Position numbers and translations under genes: made by a program. A stretch of DNA of 17,769 bases from assembly GCA_036939355.1 (NCBI GenBank), contig JALLAP010000790.1:1-17769 (forward strand), read 5' to 3'. The notes beneath the pieces were generated by a model. That model saw only the letters and a program-made list of their open reading frames with translations, made no database searches and had not been told where the DNA came from. The stretch is from Thalassiosira profunda. Lineage: Eukaryota > Bacillariophyta > Thalassiosirophyceae > Thalassiosirales > Thalassiosiraceae. Shown piece after piece: positions 1 to 7,876 of this stretch (position 1 is the first letter of the stretch; every line of letters starts with the position of its first letter).

Positions 1-261
1 TCAAACCTCGATTCAGTGGGGGCCCCCACGCTCCCCACTATAAACGAAAGCCTACGAGGCAAAGGAGGGGAGGGCCCTTGTTCTTCCACGTGGAACCTAG
101 AGAAGTGAGAAAGCTGAAAGCTCCCCAGCTAGGCTATTTGGCGCTCCAATCAGCAAAGGTGCTCTGAATGGATATCTAGCAGCACAGTGAGGCAGTTTCT
201 GCACAGGGAGTTAGAGCAACGTGCACGGTTTACTGTGGTGTTTCAATCTGTGGTGTTTCAA
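1..261. promoter_or_regulatory. Flanking region with palindromes, E2F-like site and CCAAT box
   Basis: No gene is visible in these 261 bp beyond the stop codon of the acyltransferase-lipocalin gene. The region holds a 14-bp perfect palindrome, GTGGGGGCCCCCAC (16-29), and a 12-bp palindrome with a G-box core, TTCCACGTGGAA (84-95). It also has TTTGGCGC (137-144) followed directly by CCAAT (146-150). Such clustering suggests the promoter of a neighbour to the left of the window, but that gene cannot be seen. Confidence 0.35.
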
Positions 262-263
262 TC
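234..263. repeat. 15-bp tandem duplication at the stop codon
   Basis: TGTGGTGTTTCAATC occurs twice without a gap (234-248, 249-263). The second copy overlaps the TGA stop of the acyltransferase-lipocalin gene (TCA at 262-264 on the plus strand). The protein end is unaffected. Confidence 0.85.
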
Positions 264-3200
264 ATCGCCCTCCGTCCTCGATGGACTCGGCCAAGAGCTC
301 CAGGAGCCGGTCTACTCCAATGCTATGCCACATCTGCTGCCAATTGTTGTCAATCTTTGGCGCGTCTTCTGCTCTCCTGGCCACCATGTGCATTTGCTCC
401 TCCGCGGCACCGTAGGGATTCATACCGGCGGCCTTTGCACGCTGGTGCATCGCCTTCATCTCCTCGTCCGACATGTTGGGCTTCCGACTCATGAAATTGA
501 TTCCCTCAAAGACGCGGACGCCTCCCCGCTCGAGGCACTGGAATTGAATTGCCTCTGTATACTCGCCCGTCTCCGGATCCTTCTTCACGTCGACAATGTA
601 GTTGGGGAACTCGACGCCGAAGCCCTTCTCTCGGAGGATGCCGGGCGGGTCGTTCTCGTCAACTCGCCCGAACATGAAATAGTGCGCTCCGTTGGCAACG
701 GGAGATTTGTCCCAGGACAGTTTGGCAGAGTCCGGCGCTGGACCTCTCACTCCGAAATCATCGACCCAACCCTTCTTGTCCGGCGTGAGCTTGATGACAA
801 GCGTCGTGTCGTAGACTTCCTTGAACTGAGTCCAATCATGAAACGCAACCTCGTACCATTTGCCCTGGTACTTCTCCAAGTCAAAGCCGTCCATGCTTGG
901 CTGACGAACGTCTTCGTACGCCGGGCATCCTTTGACGACTTGACCTTTGTAGCTATCGTTCAGCTGGAGGTTGAAATCGCCAAGCCCTGCCTGCCCGTCC
1001 AGTCCAGCCCCAACGTAGGTGAGGAAGGCCGAAAGTGCAGCCACGTTGAGAGCGCCACGGAACTCCTTGGACCACGCCGTCGCTCCAATGAATAGTATAT
1101 TTGCCATGAGAAATGTAGCGGGCACGAGATCGAACACCATTGGTCCTGGAGATCCATGGAGAACGTCGCTGATCCACAAGATTGGTTGCAGCAATGGGTG
1201 GCCCACGGCGAAGAAGACCCAAAAGTTGAATGCGTCCCAGAAGTCTTGCGGATTCTGAACGTTCTCTTTCATCGTGGCCAGGTTGGAGAAGAATTCAGAC
1301 CACGCCCCAGCGTGAATGGCAACCCCAGTGGCTCCAAGAGCAGCAGCAGCGAGGCTGAGAGAACCTTCGGGGATATCCAGAAGCTTTTTGGGAGCTGTTT
1401 CGACGCTTGTCGTAGCAGCCACCTTTTCCAACAGCTCGACAAAGGCATCAGCAAATTTGGCATTGGTTTCCTCCCTGACAATGGGCGACGCCGGATGGAA
1501 GGTGAGCTTCATTCCTCCGTTCACTGTCATCGTCGACACTTGATACAGGCATCCAGAGCGAGAGTGAGGCGTGCCAAAGTAAACCTCCTGCACCTCGTAC
1601 TTCCCGTGCTTGACCTGGATGCTGCCACGTCCGTCGTCATTCTCCCTCTCCACAGCCTTTTGTCTCTCGTACACGCCATTGTTCGAAATGCCTGCACTGT
1701 ACGCTCGCCCCTGCGAACCCTTGCTCTTGGCGGTCAAATCTACGAGGTTGTTCATGTCGCTGATCGTCATGGCAAAGTCGAAGACCCGGACGGCTTGTTC
1801 GGGGCCGCCGGACTGGACAAACTTGTTGGTTTGATCCCGTCCCTCCCGCGCCAGATCCCAAAACAGCTTTTGGCTGTCACCTGATTCTGGAGTAGATCGA
1901 AAGGATTCCCCAGAATGATCCGGCAAGGGACCCAGCATGAGATCGTTGCTGCCCGCCATACACGCCACGGTTTCGCACTTATCAAGCTGGGCGCCAAACC
2001 GTCGCATATCCAAAGATTGCAGCACCTTGTAGTTCCTCTCCTTTCCCTTCTTCGCATCTCCTCCATCGATAAAGTCAGTAGCCGTCATTGCCACCGCAGC
2101 TGTGAGAGCATTAGTGATGGATACACCGTTGGCACGGCACTCCTCGAGCAAAGCGGAAGTGGTCTCGCTCGACAAGTCACGAAACTGCAAGACCGTTTTG
2201 CGCTCGGAGCTGTTTTCGCTCTCTCCGCCAGCACTCTTGCCCATGANAGTCACGAAACTGCAAGACCGTTTTGCGCTCGGAGCTGTTTTCGCTCTCTCCG
2301 CCAGCACTCTTGCCCATGATGGTGGAAACGGCCCCGGTGAGGCTATCGCCGCCTCCAGACTTCTCGCCCGAGTCTGGGAGAATGACGGGGTTGCGGAATC
2401 CCTCTGCCGCCTTGTCGGCGACGTATTTGATTGTGCCAGGCGAAATACCACTCGTTTGCACATCCGACCACCGGCTGCTCATTCCCAAGACAGAGTCCTC
2501 CATTGCCATTGGCATAGACTGCGCAACAGCCTTGTTTGAGACACTCCCACTCTGCTCGATGGAGGCAACGTCCGCCAACAGTTGATCCATGAGCACATTT
2601 ACCGAGCCTAAAATGCATTTGCAATGGCGCAAACGATGTCAGTGAGCACAACATATTATGTTGAGATGCATACCGTGTATCCTTCCGACGAGTAGTATCA
2701 ACTCACCTTGATCAGAAATGGCATGATTCGACGAGAACACGAGTGCGCAGGGCGAATCATCACCTCCGGTCTGCAACCGATGCAGCGTCAGCCTCCACAG
2801 CGGACCCCGACTGGCCTTCTCGTACCACGATCCGTCGTCGATGTCCTTTGCAAAGTTCGCCTTCCAACTCTCCTCCAACGCCGCGGCATCCGATCCCACC
2901 ACATCCACCACGCGCAGCACGTCGTCGCCAGAAAACGTCCGCGCATCGGGGGACACAAACGCGCACGGATCGGGCTCCCCCTTGCGCACCATCTGGAACA
3001 GGTCGATGCGCTCGTCGGGTTCGCCGGTCCCTTCGACGTGACAGCGCAGCAAAGGGTGGGTATCCATCGCAATTTCAATGGCCTGCGAGAGCGCCGCGAC
3101 GGACGGCGTGGCCGACAACGTCGTCACCGTGACGTGGGACATGCTCGGGAAGTAGGGCTCGCCCTCGTCGAGCTTCGGTTGGTACTGCCGGGGAAGCATG

Positions 3201-3478
3201 AGGAGCTCCTGCGAGCCGAGCGTGCGGCGGCTCGATGTTTGCTTCGACGACGCATCGATGGCATCGGCGTTGCCGTTGACGGTGGTTGGAGCTGCGGTGA
3301 CTTCCGGGGATGTTGTGCTCGCAAAGAACAAATTGTCGGAGGCGAGCGCCGTCGTCGATGGGTGCGCTCGGGACCGCGGCGCCGTGAAGGCGCGGGCGCC
3401 GCCGATGCCGGCGAAGAGCGCGCAGGCGCACGGCAGAAGCGCCCCGCGGCGACGGCGGACGAGGCTAGCGGAGTTCAT
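262..3478 (-). CDS. Plastid-targeted acyltransferase (condensation-like) / lipocalin fusion protein
   Basis: Two exons (3478-2707 and 2607-262) flank a 99-bp GT-AG intron (2608-2706). Counting the artefactual 72-bp duplication at 2175-2319 once gives 1014 residues with no stop. The start is the first ATG in frame and opens a basic/hydrophobic signal peptide followed by ARAFTAP (about residues 28-34), a plastid import motif of the ASAFAP type. Residues about 90-630 resemble the condensation/alcohol acetyltransferase superfamily: PLWRLTL, then NHAISDQGS with the HxxxD pair at His252 and Asp256, and a GISNNG motif at 539-544. Three or four hydrophobic segments follow (about 649-670, 690-712, 722-744, 750-772). 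Residues about 805-975 form a lipocalin domain with the GxW signature GKWYEV (815-820) and a late FMSRKP strand like bacterial Blc and plastid lipocalins. Family knowledge suggests acyl transfer plus hydrophobic-ligand binding at a plastid membrane. The substrate is unknown; a xanthophyll or lipid is inference. The N-terminal half could instead be a relative that has lost activity. Confidence 0.85.
2175..2319. repeat. 72-bp direct duplication around a single N (assembly artefact)
   Basis: Positions 2175-2246 and 2248-2319 are identical 72-bp copies separated by one N at 2247. The duplication lies inside exon 2 of the acyltransferase-lipocalin gene and shifts the frame by one base (73 extra bp). 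Counting the segment once joins GKSAGGESENSSERKTVLQF directly to the downstream frame. Two other sites in the window have the same form and length, so this is an unmerged contig overlap rather than biology. Confidence 0.95.
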
Positions 3479-3631
3479 GCTGGATGGTGGGGTTGTAGGC
3501 GCCGCGGCAGCGAATGAGTGAGAGCTTCGTTCACCCACCTCTGCTCTCCTTATGTACGCCACGCGTCACTTCGCGAAGGATTGGCTTCAAGGCGTCTGTC
3601 TGGCCTTTCCCGCTGAAAGAGCTCGCATCTT

Positions 3632-3998
3632 TACAAGGGTAGAAATAGTCTGTCTCGCCCAATTTCCCCATTTTTAGGCACCTTGCACCCCATTTCTCAG
3701 CTTCTACCGGGCCAATTTTGATCATTCCAAGCACACAGCACCCGGGTATGGTATCTTAACAATAATTTTGCAACGTTATATTGGGTCTAAGGTCCAACTA
3801 TGGTGCCATATAGGTGCACGCAAGATCGCCGTGTCTCGGAGAGGGCGAGACAGACCGTTCCGGGGAACTAGGTACTATTCCTACGTAGAATTTCCCCAAC
3901 TTTCCCCTTGGGGAAATGTTTTTGTTCCTACGTAGATCTATACCAGGTTTCTACGGAGACGAGACAGACCGATCCGGGCGAGACAGACTGCCCTTGTA
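3632..3998. mobile_element. Putative MITE-like inverted-repeat element
   Basis: The left arm 3632-3660 reads TACAAGGG, an 8-nt spacer, then GTCTGTCTCGCCC. The right arm 3976-3998 is its reverse complement with a 2-nt spacer (GGGCGAGACAGAC, tg, CCCTTGTA). The arms enclose 367 bp and are flanked on both sides by CTT (3629-3631 and 3999-4001), a possible 3-bp target duplication. Inside are another GGGCGAGACAGAC (3843-3855), a partial copy (3960-3970), two copies of TTCCTACGTAGA (3878-3889, 3925-3936) and the palindrome TTTCCCCTTGGGGAAA (3901-3916). Repeated subterminal motifs are typical of non-autonomous DNA transposons. No transposase is present. A regulatory repeat cluster is the alternative. 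Confidence 0.45.
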
Positions 3999-4124
3999 CT
4001 TTGGATCTTTGGCTTCGGATCTTTGCCGCGCGCCTGACAGCACCTCGGCAGACGAAGGTGCAGCCTGCGCAGAAGAAGACGACTCCGCTTCCTGCGCTGC
4101 ACCTCCAGCCACCTCGGATCATAA

Positions 4125-4132
4125 TTTGGCGC
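4125..4132 (+). promoter_or_regulatory. E2F-like site TTTGGCGC upstream of argC
   Basis: This exact match to the E2F/DP consensus (TTTSGCGC) lies 50 bp upstream of the argC ATG. The 9-mer ATTTGGCGC recurs at 136-144 and 13067-13075, also in intergenic DNA. Function is inferred from the consensus only. Confidence 0.35.
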
Positions 4133-4174
4133 TCGGGCTCAAAGGCACATCGGATCAGCGTCCACCAACCAACC

Positions 4175-5561
4175 ATGCTCTCCAAAGCGTCCGCCCTCGC
4201 CCTCGCCCTCGGCGCCGCCTCCACGGCCGCCTTCGCCCCCACCGTCCCCCCGCGCCTCTCCTCCTCCGCCACCCGCCTGTCGGCCGCCAAGAAGAAGGTC
4301 TTCATCGACGGCGAGGCCGGCACCACGGGACTGCAGGTGCGGGACCGCCTCGCCGGACGGAAGGACCTCGAGATCGTCTCGATTTCCGAGGAGCTGCGGA
4401 AGGACGCCGGCGAGCGGAAGCGGCTGATCAACGAGGCGGACTGCGTCATCCTGTGTGAGTTTGCAACTGGCTTCTATGCAATTGCAAATGCAACAAGGTA
4501 GGAAGGTCTGACAATGAATGACTTTTCAACCTTCTCTTCCGCAGGCTTGCCGGACGATGCATCGAAAGAAGTGCGTAGGTATTGTTAGTTGCAATAACGC
4601 ATATGATATGCGAGCTTCTTTTCTCACAGCGATTTGCAATTTGCAGGCAGCATCTATGGTTGACAACGACAACACGGTTGTCATCGATGCGTCCACTGCA
4701 TTCCGCGTTGACGATGACTGGACGTACGGCTTTCCGGGTACGACGAGAATCGTTTCGACTGGATGCAATGTTGCGTCACCACATCTCATGCTCATTCACT
4801 TTGCAAATACCGCACAGAGCTGTCCAGCGATCAGAAGGTCAAAATTCAATCGAGCAAGAAGATATCCAATCCCGGCTGCTACCCCACCGGCTTCATCGCG
4901 CTGGTGAAACCTCTGGTGGACGCCGGCATCATTCCGCCGAAGGCCCCGCTGACGGTCAATGCGGTTTCGGGGTACAGCGGCGGAGGAAAGGGGCTGATTG
5001 AAATCTACGAGGGCGAGGAGCACGAGCCGTGGGGCGCCTACGGGTATTCGATGAGCCACAAGCACCTTCCGGAAATGGCAAAGTACACTGGATTGAACCT
5101 TCAGCCCATCTTTCAGCCGGCCGTTGCGACGTTTGCCCAGGGAATGGTTGTATCGGTGCCTCTTCACTACTCTTTGTTGAAGAAGGGAGTCACTGGCAAA
5201 GAAGTGCACGATGCCCTCTCGAAGCATTACGATGGCTCAACGTTCGTCAAAGTGATGCCACTTGGAGAGAGCGGGGCCAAAGAGGCAGGCTTGTTGGAAC
5301 GCGGGGCATTCTTGCGCCCCGATACGTTGGCGAATACCAACAATCTGGAGCTCTTTGTATTTTACAATGATGAGGAAGGGCGAATGGTGCTGTGCNACGT
5401 TGGCGAATACCAACAATCTGGAGCTCTTTGTATTTTACAATGATGAGGAAGGGCGAATGGTGCTGTGCGCGAGGCTGGACAACCTGGGCAAAGGAGCGAG
5501 TGGGGCGGCTGTGCAGAACTTGAACCTTTCTTTGGGATTGAATGAAGCGGAAGGGCTGTAA
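4175..5561 (+). CDS. argC: N-acetyl-gamma-glutamyl-phosphate reductase, type 2 (short form), plastid-targeted
   Basis: This enzyme is the NADPH-dependent reductase that makes N-acetylglutamate semialdehyde in arginine biosynthesis. Four exons are supported: 4175-4454, 4545-4570, 4647-4737 and 4818-5561. The introns are 90, 76 and 80 bp, all GT-AG. Counting the 72-bp duplication at 5324-5468 once gives 355 residues. The N-terminus is a signal peptide ending in STAAFAP with Phe20 at the predicted cleavage site, the bipartite plastid signal of ochrophytes. Visible motifs are the nucleotide-binding GEAGTTG (46-52), the DAST.FR segment, the catalytic Cys153 in [28 protein letters not shown], and the C-terminal [27 protein letters not shown] and the overall spacing match the less common bacterial 'type 2' ArgC rather than the usual plant or fungal form with GATGYTG. 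The ATG at 4175 was chosen because the frame upstream has no ATG and the signal peptide starts there. Confidence 0.95.
5324..5468. repeat. 72-bp direct duplication around a single N (assembly artefact)
   Basis: Positions 5324-5395 and 5397-5468 are identical and separated by one N at 5396. The duplication falls in the last exon of argC and would replace the conserved C-terminus with a shifted frame. Reading the segment once continues MVLC into ARLDNLGKG and the normal ArgC ending. Confidence 0.95.
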
Positions 5562-5696
5562 CCACGAGAGAATGGTGTGTGATTGGTAATAATTACGAGA
5601 GAAATAATGTGCAATACTCTTACTCCTGAGCATACCTGGACCTGGAGACACTTTCACTGTCCGGATGCAAGTCAGCTCCAGTCGACAGTGTCCAAG
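5562..5696. other. Short convergent intergenic region
   Basis: These 135 bp lie between the stop codons of argC (plus) and the syntaxin gene (minus), so they contain both 3' ends. An A/T-rich stretch (about 5585-5610) is next to argC. No gene or strong hairpin was seen. Confidence 0.6.
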
Positions 5697-6922
5697 CTAA
5701 TGGCGGTGCTTCATCACCAGAATCAACAACAAAATCATGATGGTAACGAGGAGGCACACGATGCATTTCAACGGCCGGGCACTTTTCTGACTCTTCTCCG
5801 CCTTCTCCAACTGCTGAATGCCCGTCTTGGTATGTTCCACAACCGCCTCCATGTTGTAATCGATGCGATCCAAAATGGTACCCTGATCGATCACCAGCAC
5901 CGCAAGTTCTTTGAAGATGGACCCCAGCTCCTCGATGCTCTTCGCGATTTGCGAGATCTCCTTGTCGCGAGATTGGATCTCCGCCTGCAGGTCATCCACC
6001 ACAGACAGCTGTTGCGACGAACCAAATGCGTAATCGTTCTGAAGGGTCCCGTCGTCCTCGAGGTTGATCCCAAACCTCTCCTCGCTCTCCACCAATCCCC
6101 CCGACTTTTGCATCTTCACGTCCGCCAAATACTTTCGTTGCTTTTGTCGAAAGTCGGAGGAGAGGGTCTGCAGCTGCATCGCCAGGCTGCGCTGCACGTT
6201 CGCCCCCACGGTCGACTCCTCCCCGCCCGCCTGCCTCGTCAACGCTCCCACCTTTTGGAGATATCGCTCCGCTTTGCGAAAGAGGGTTGTGACTTCGGTC
6301 GTCTTCCGTTCTATTTGTCGTTCCATGTTATCGAGGTCCCTCCCAAAGACAGTCCCGATGCGAGAGGAATGCATCGATGCTAGCTCGGTCATGAGACGCT
6401 CAATGTCCTTAATGGTGGCATTGACGGCGTCGACATCGTTGACCCAGTCGGGAGGGAGAGTAGAGGCGTACCCATTGTTGTCAAGTGCACCATCCTGGGT
6501 TTGGGAAGGAAATAAAGTCAGATTAAGTTGAGAAGGAGGAAGGGGATCGGCAGATCGGGCTCACCTCCATTAATAGGTGGTCATCATTGAAACCAGGTCT
6601 CTTTTGGGAAATTCCTAGATGGTGGCGGATGAATTATTGGTGAGAGGTGAGGTGAAGGAGGATTGTATTGGTGCATGTCTGCAATGCTCAGACACAACAG
6701 TGCATCAAACACTGGCGGCCGCTGATAAATGCCAGCGACTTTATTTGCAAATCCCAAGGACTGCCATTTGCAATCCCAAGGATCAGCAACCGCCCGGCCC
6801 TGCCCGCGAAACTCACCAAACGGTGCCACCTTCGAGGGGCTGCCGGCCGGCCCCGATCGGCGCCGGCGATTCGTCGCGGACCGGCGCTCGATGAAGGCGG
6901 ACGTCAGATCCCTCGACGCCAT
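5697..6922 (-). CDS. Syntaxin-16 / Tlg2-type Qa-SNARE
   Basis: This is a tail-anchored t-SNARE, expected at the trans-Golgi network and endosomes, where the family drives fusion of endosome-derived vesicles. Three exons are supported: 6922-6817, 6614-6565 and 6494-5697. The introns are 202 bp (6615-6816) and 70 bp (6495-6564), both GT-AG, and the protein has 317 residues. The first residues MASRDLTSAF match the conserved syntaxin-16 N-terminal peptide, the Vps45-binding element in this family. LPPDWV and IERLMTELASMH are also diagnostic of this subfamily. The SNARE motif lies around residues 225-285, with the ionic-layer glutamine at Gln256 (IDQGTILDRIDYN), which makes it Qa. It ends in a single hydrophobic anchor (about 293-313) and a short basic tail. 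The protein looks complete. Confidence 0.93.
6743..6782. repeat. Imperfect direct repeat inside syntaxin intron 1
   Basis: ATTTGCAAATCCCAAGGA (6743-6760) is followed after 5 bp by ATTTGCAATCCCAAGGA (6766-6782); they differ by one A. The repeat lies in the longer first intron of the syntaxin gene (6615-6816). It looks like a local tandem duplication. Confidence 0.8.
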
Positions 6923-7199
6923 GGTTGGATAAGCACACAAGAGGCGAGGCGATCAGGGGTGTGCGGCGGCAGAGGAGGGCGGCGAGGCGCCAGGGGGCGG
7001 GGGCTGTGGGTTGGTTTAAACCTTCACACTTCTTCATCCCCGCGCCGCCGAGTGCCGCCTGCCCCTACGACGCCCCACCCGCTCCCCGCTCTGCAAATCA
7101 TCCGGTCCTCCTTGTCATTGACGCGGCGGGCGGGATGTTGGTTGTTTGCGGATAGAAGGGCGTTGCGAGTTTAGGCCGGCAGTTGCTACCAAAGACATC
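6923..7199. promoter_or_regulatory. Divergent promoter region between syntaxin and coiled-coil genes
   Basis: These 277 bp separate two divergent ATGs. The region is G/C-rich near the syntaxin start and has a 10-bp palindrome, GGTTTAAACC, at 7013-7022, 91 bp from the syntaxin ATG. No other gene was seen. A shared bidirectional promoter is inferred from the layout. Confidence 0.45.
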
Positions 7200-7767
7200 A
7201 TGTCCACAAACACCCCGCCCAGCCCACCCGCCTCCGCCTCCGAGGACGAGTACGTCCGCCTCAAACTGGAGCTGGCCCAGTGAGTAGAATTTCAACGTTC
7301 ACGTTGGCGTGCGTGGATTTTGGTGTGCAGCCGCAATGTCCTTTGCAGTGATTGACTTCATTTCTCTCATCTCGCTCATTGTCTCCTTGCAAACACGTGA
7401 CACATCATGATGTGCACCAAACCCTCGCTTCGTCAATTCGTTAAATTTGCTCGTCGCACCGCCTGTTGGCATGACACTTTGATCAATGAAATACAACACC
7501 ACAACGAATCGACAATCGACGATGATGCAACACTGCAGGGCCCGCGCGGCCACAGATACGGCACGACTCCACGCCAGAGAGCTCATCGGGAAGCGTGACG
7601 GGCTGCGCGAGGACGCGGCGAACAATCGAGCAGAGGCGAAGCAACAGCAGCAGGTATTGAAACAGACTCAGGAATCGAACGAGAGGCTAAAGGCGCAGAT
7701 TAAGAGCGCAGAGGAGGAGAGAGAGGAACTGTTGAGAAAGATTGAGGAGAAAAAGAACGCCTCGTGA
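7200..7767 (+). CDS. Small coiled-coil protein, unknown function
   Basis: Two exons (7200-7279 and 7539-7767) join across a 259-bp GT-AG intron to give 102 residues. The splice restores a continuous helix: LKLELAQ on the left of the junction and ARAATDTARLHAREL on the right. After a short proline/serine-rich start (residues 1-16), almost the whole protein is charged heptad-like coiled coil rich in Glu, Lys, Gln and Arg, ending KKNAS. No catalytic motif, signal peptide or membrane segment is visible. It could be a subunit of a larger coiled-coil complex (tethering, cytoskeletal or BLOC-like), but the sequence does not identify which. It is transcribed divergently from the syntaxin gene and converges on the TPR gene, 109 bp away. 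Confidence 0.7.
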
Positions 7768-7876
7768 TCGAGCCAATGCCGCCAAAGCGTTTGATAGAGA
7801 GCAACAGAGGTCTACGGCACAAAGCATTTTGCAATTGGCTCCTGTCGTTGATGGCTAATACCATCTTAGCATTTTC
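7768..7876. other. Short convergent intergenic region
   Basis: These 109 bp lie between the stop codons of the coiled-coil gene (plus) and the TPR gene (minus). The region holds both 3' ends and no visible gene. Confidence 0.6.

Larger units (their letters stand above)
3479..4174. promoter_or_regulatory. Divergent intergenic region between the acyltransferase-lipocalin and argC genes
   Basis: This 696-bp gap separates two start codons that point away from each other, so it should hold both promoters. I see no gene in it. The centre (3632-3998) is an inverted-repeat element described separately. The remaining flanks are about 153 bp on the left and 176 bp on the right. The right flank carries TTTGGCGC (an E2F-type site) at 4125-4132, 50 bp before the argC ATG. 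No clear TATA box was identified. Confidence 0.5.

Noticed and set aside
356..363. Further TTTGGCGC matches at 356-363 and, on the minus strand, at 1991-1998
   Set aside because: Both are in coding sequence of the acyltransferase-lipocalin gene and lack the extra leading A of the intergenic copies at one site, so codon content explains them.
187..1095. 302-residue plus-strand open frame
   Set aside because: It lies opposite the C-terminal lipocalin-coding exon, whose minus-strand product has recognisable motifs; the plus-strand product has none.
2708..3517. 269-residue plus-strand open frame rich in arginine
   Set aside because: It is the antisense shadow of exon 1 of the acyltransferase-lipocalin gene in G/C-rich DNA and has no domain of its own.
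3908..4174. In-frame N-terminal extension of argC
   Set aside because: The open frame upstream of 4175 has no ATG, runs through the inverted-repeat element, and would bury the plastid signal peptide that begins at 4175.
7299..7625. 108-residue minus-strand open frame across the intron of the coiled-coil gene
   Set aside because: It has no recognisable motif and overlaps a supported splice structure on the other strand.
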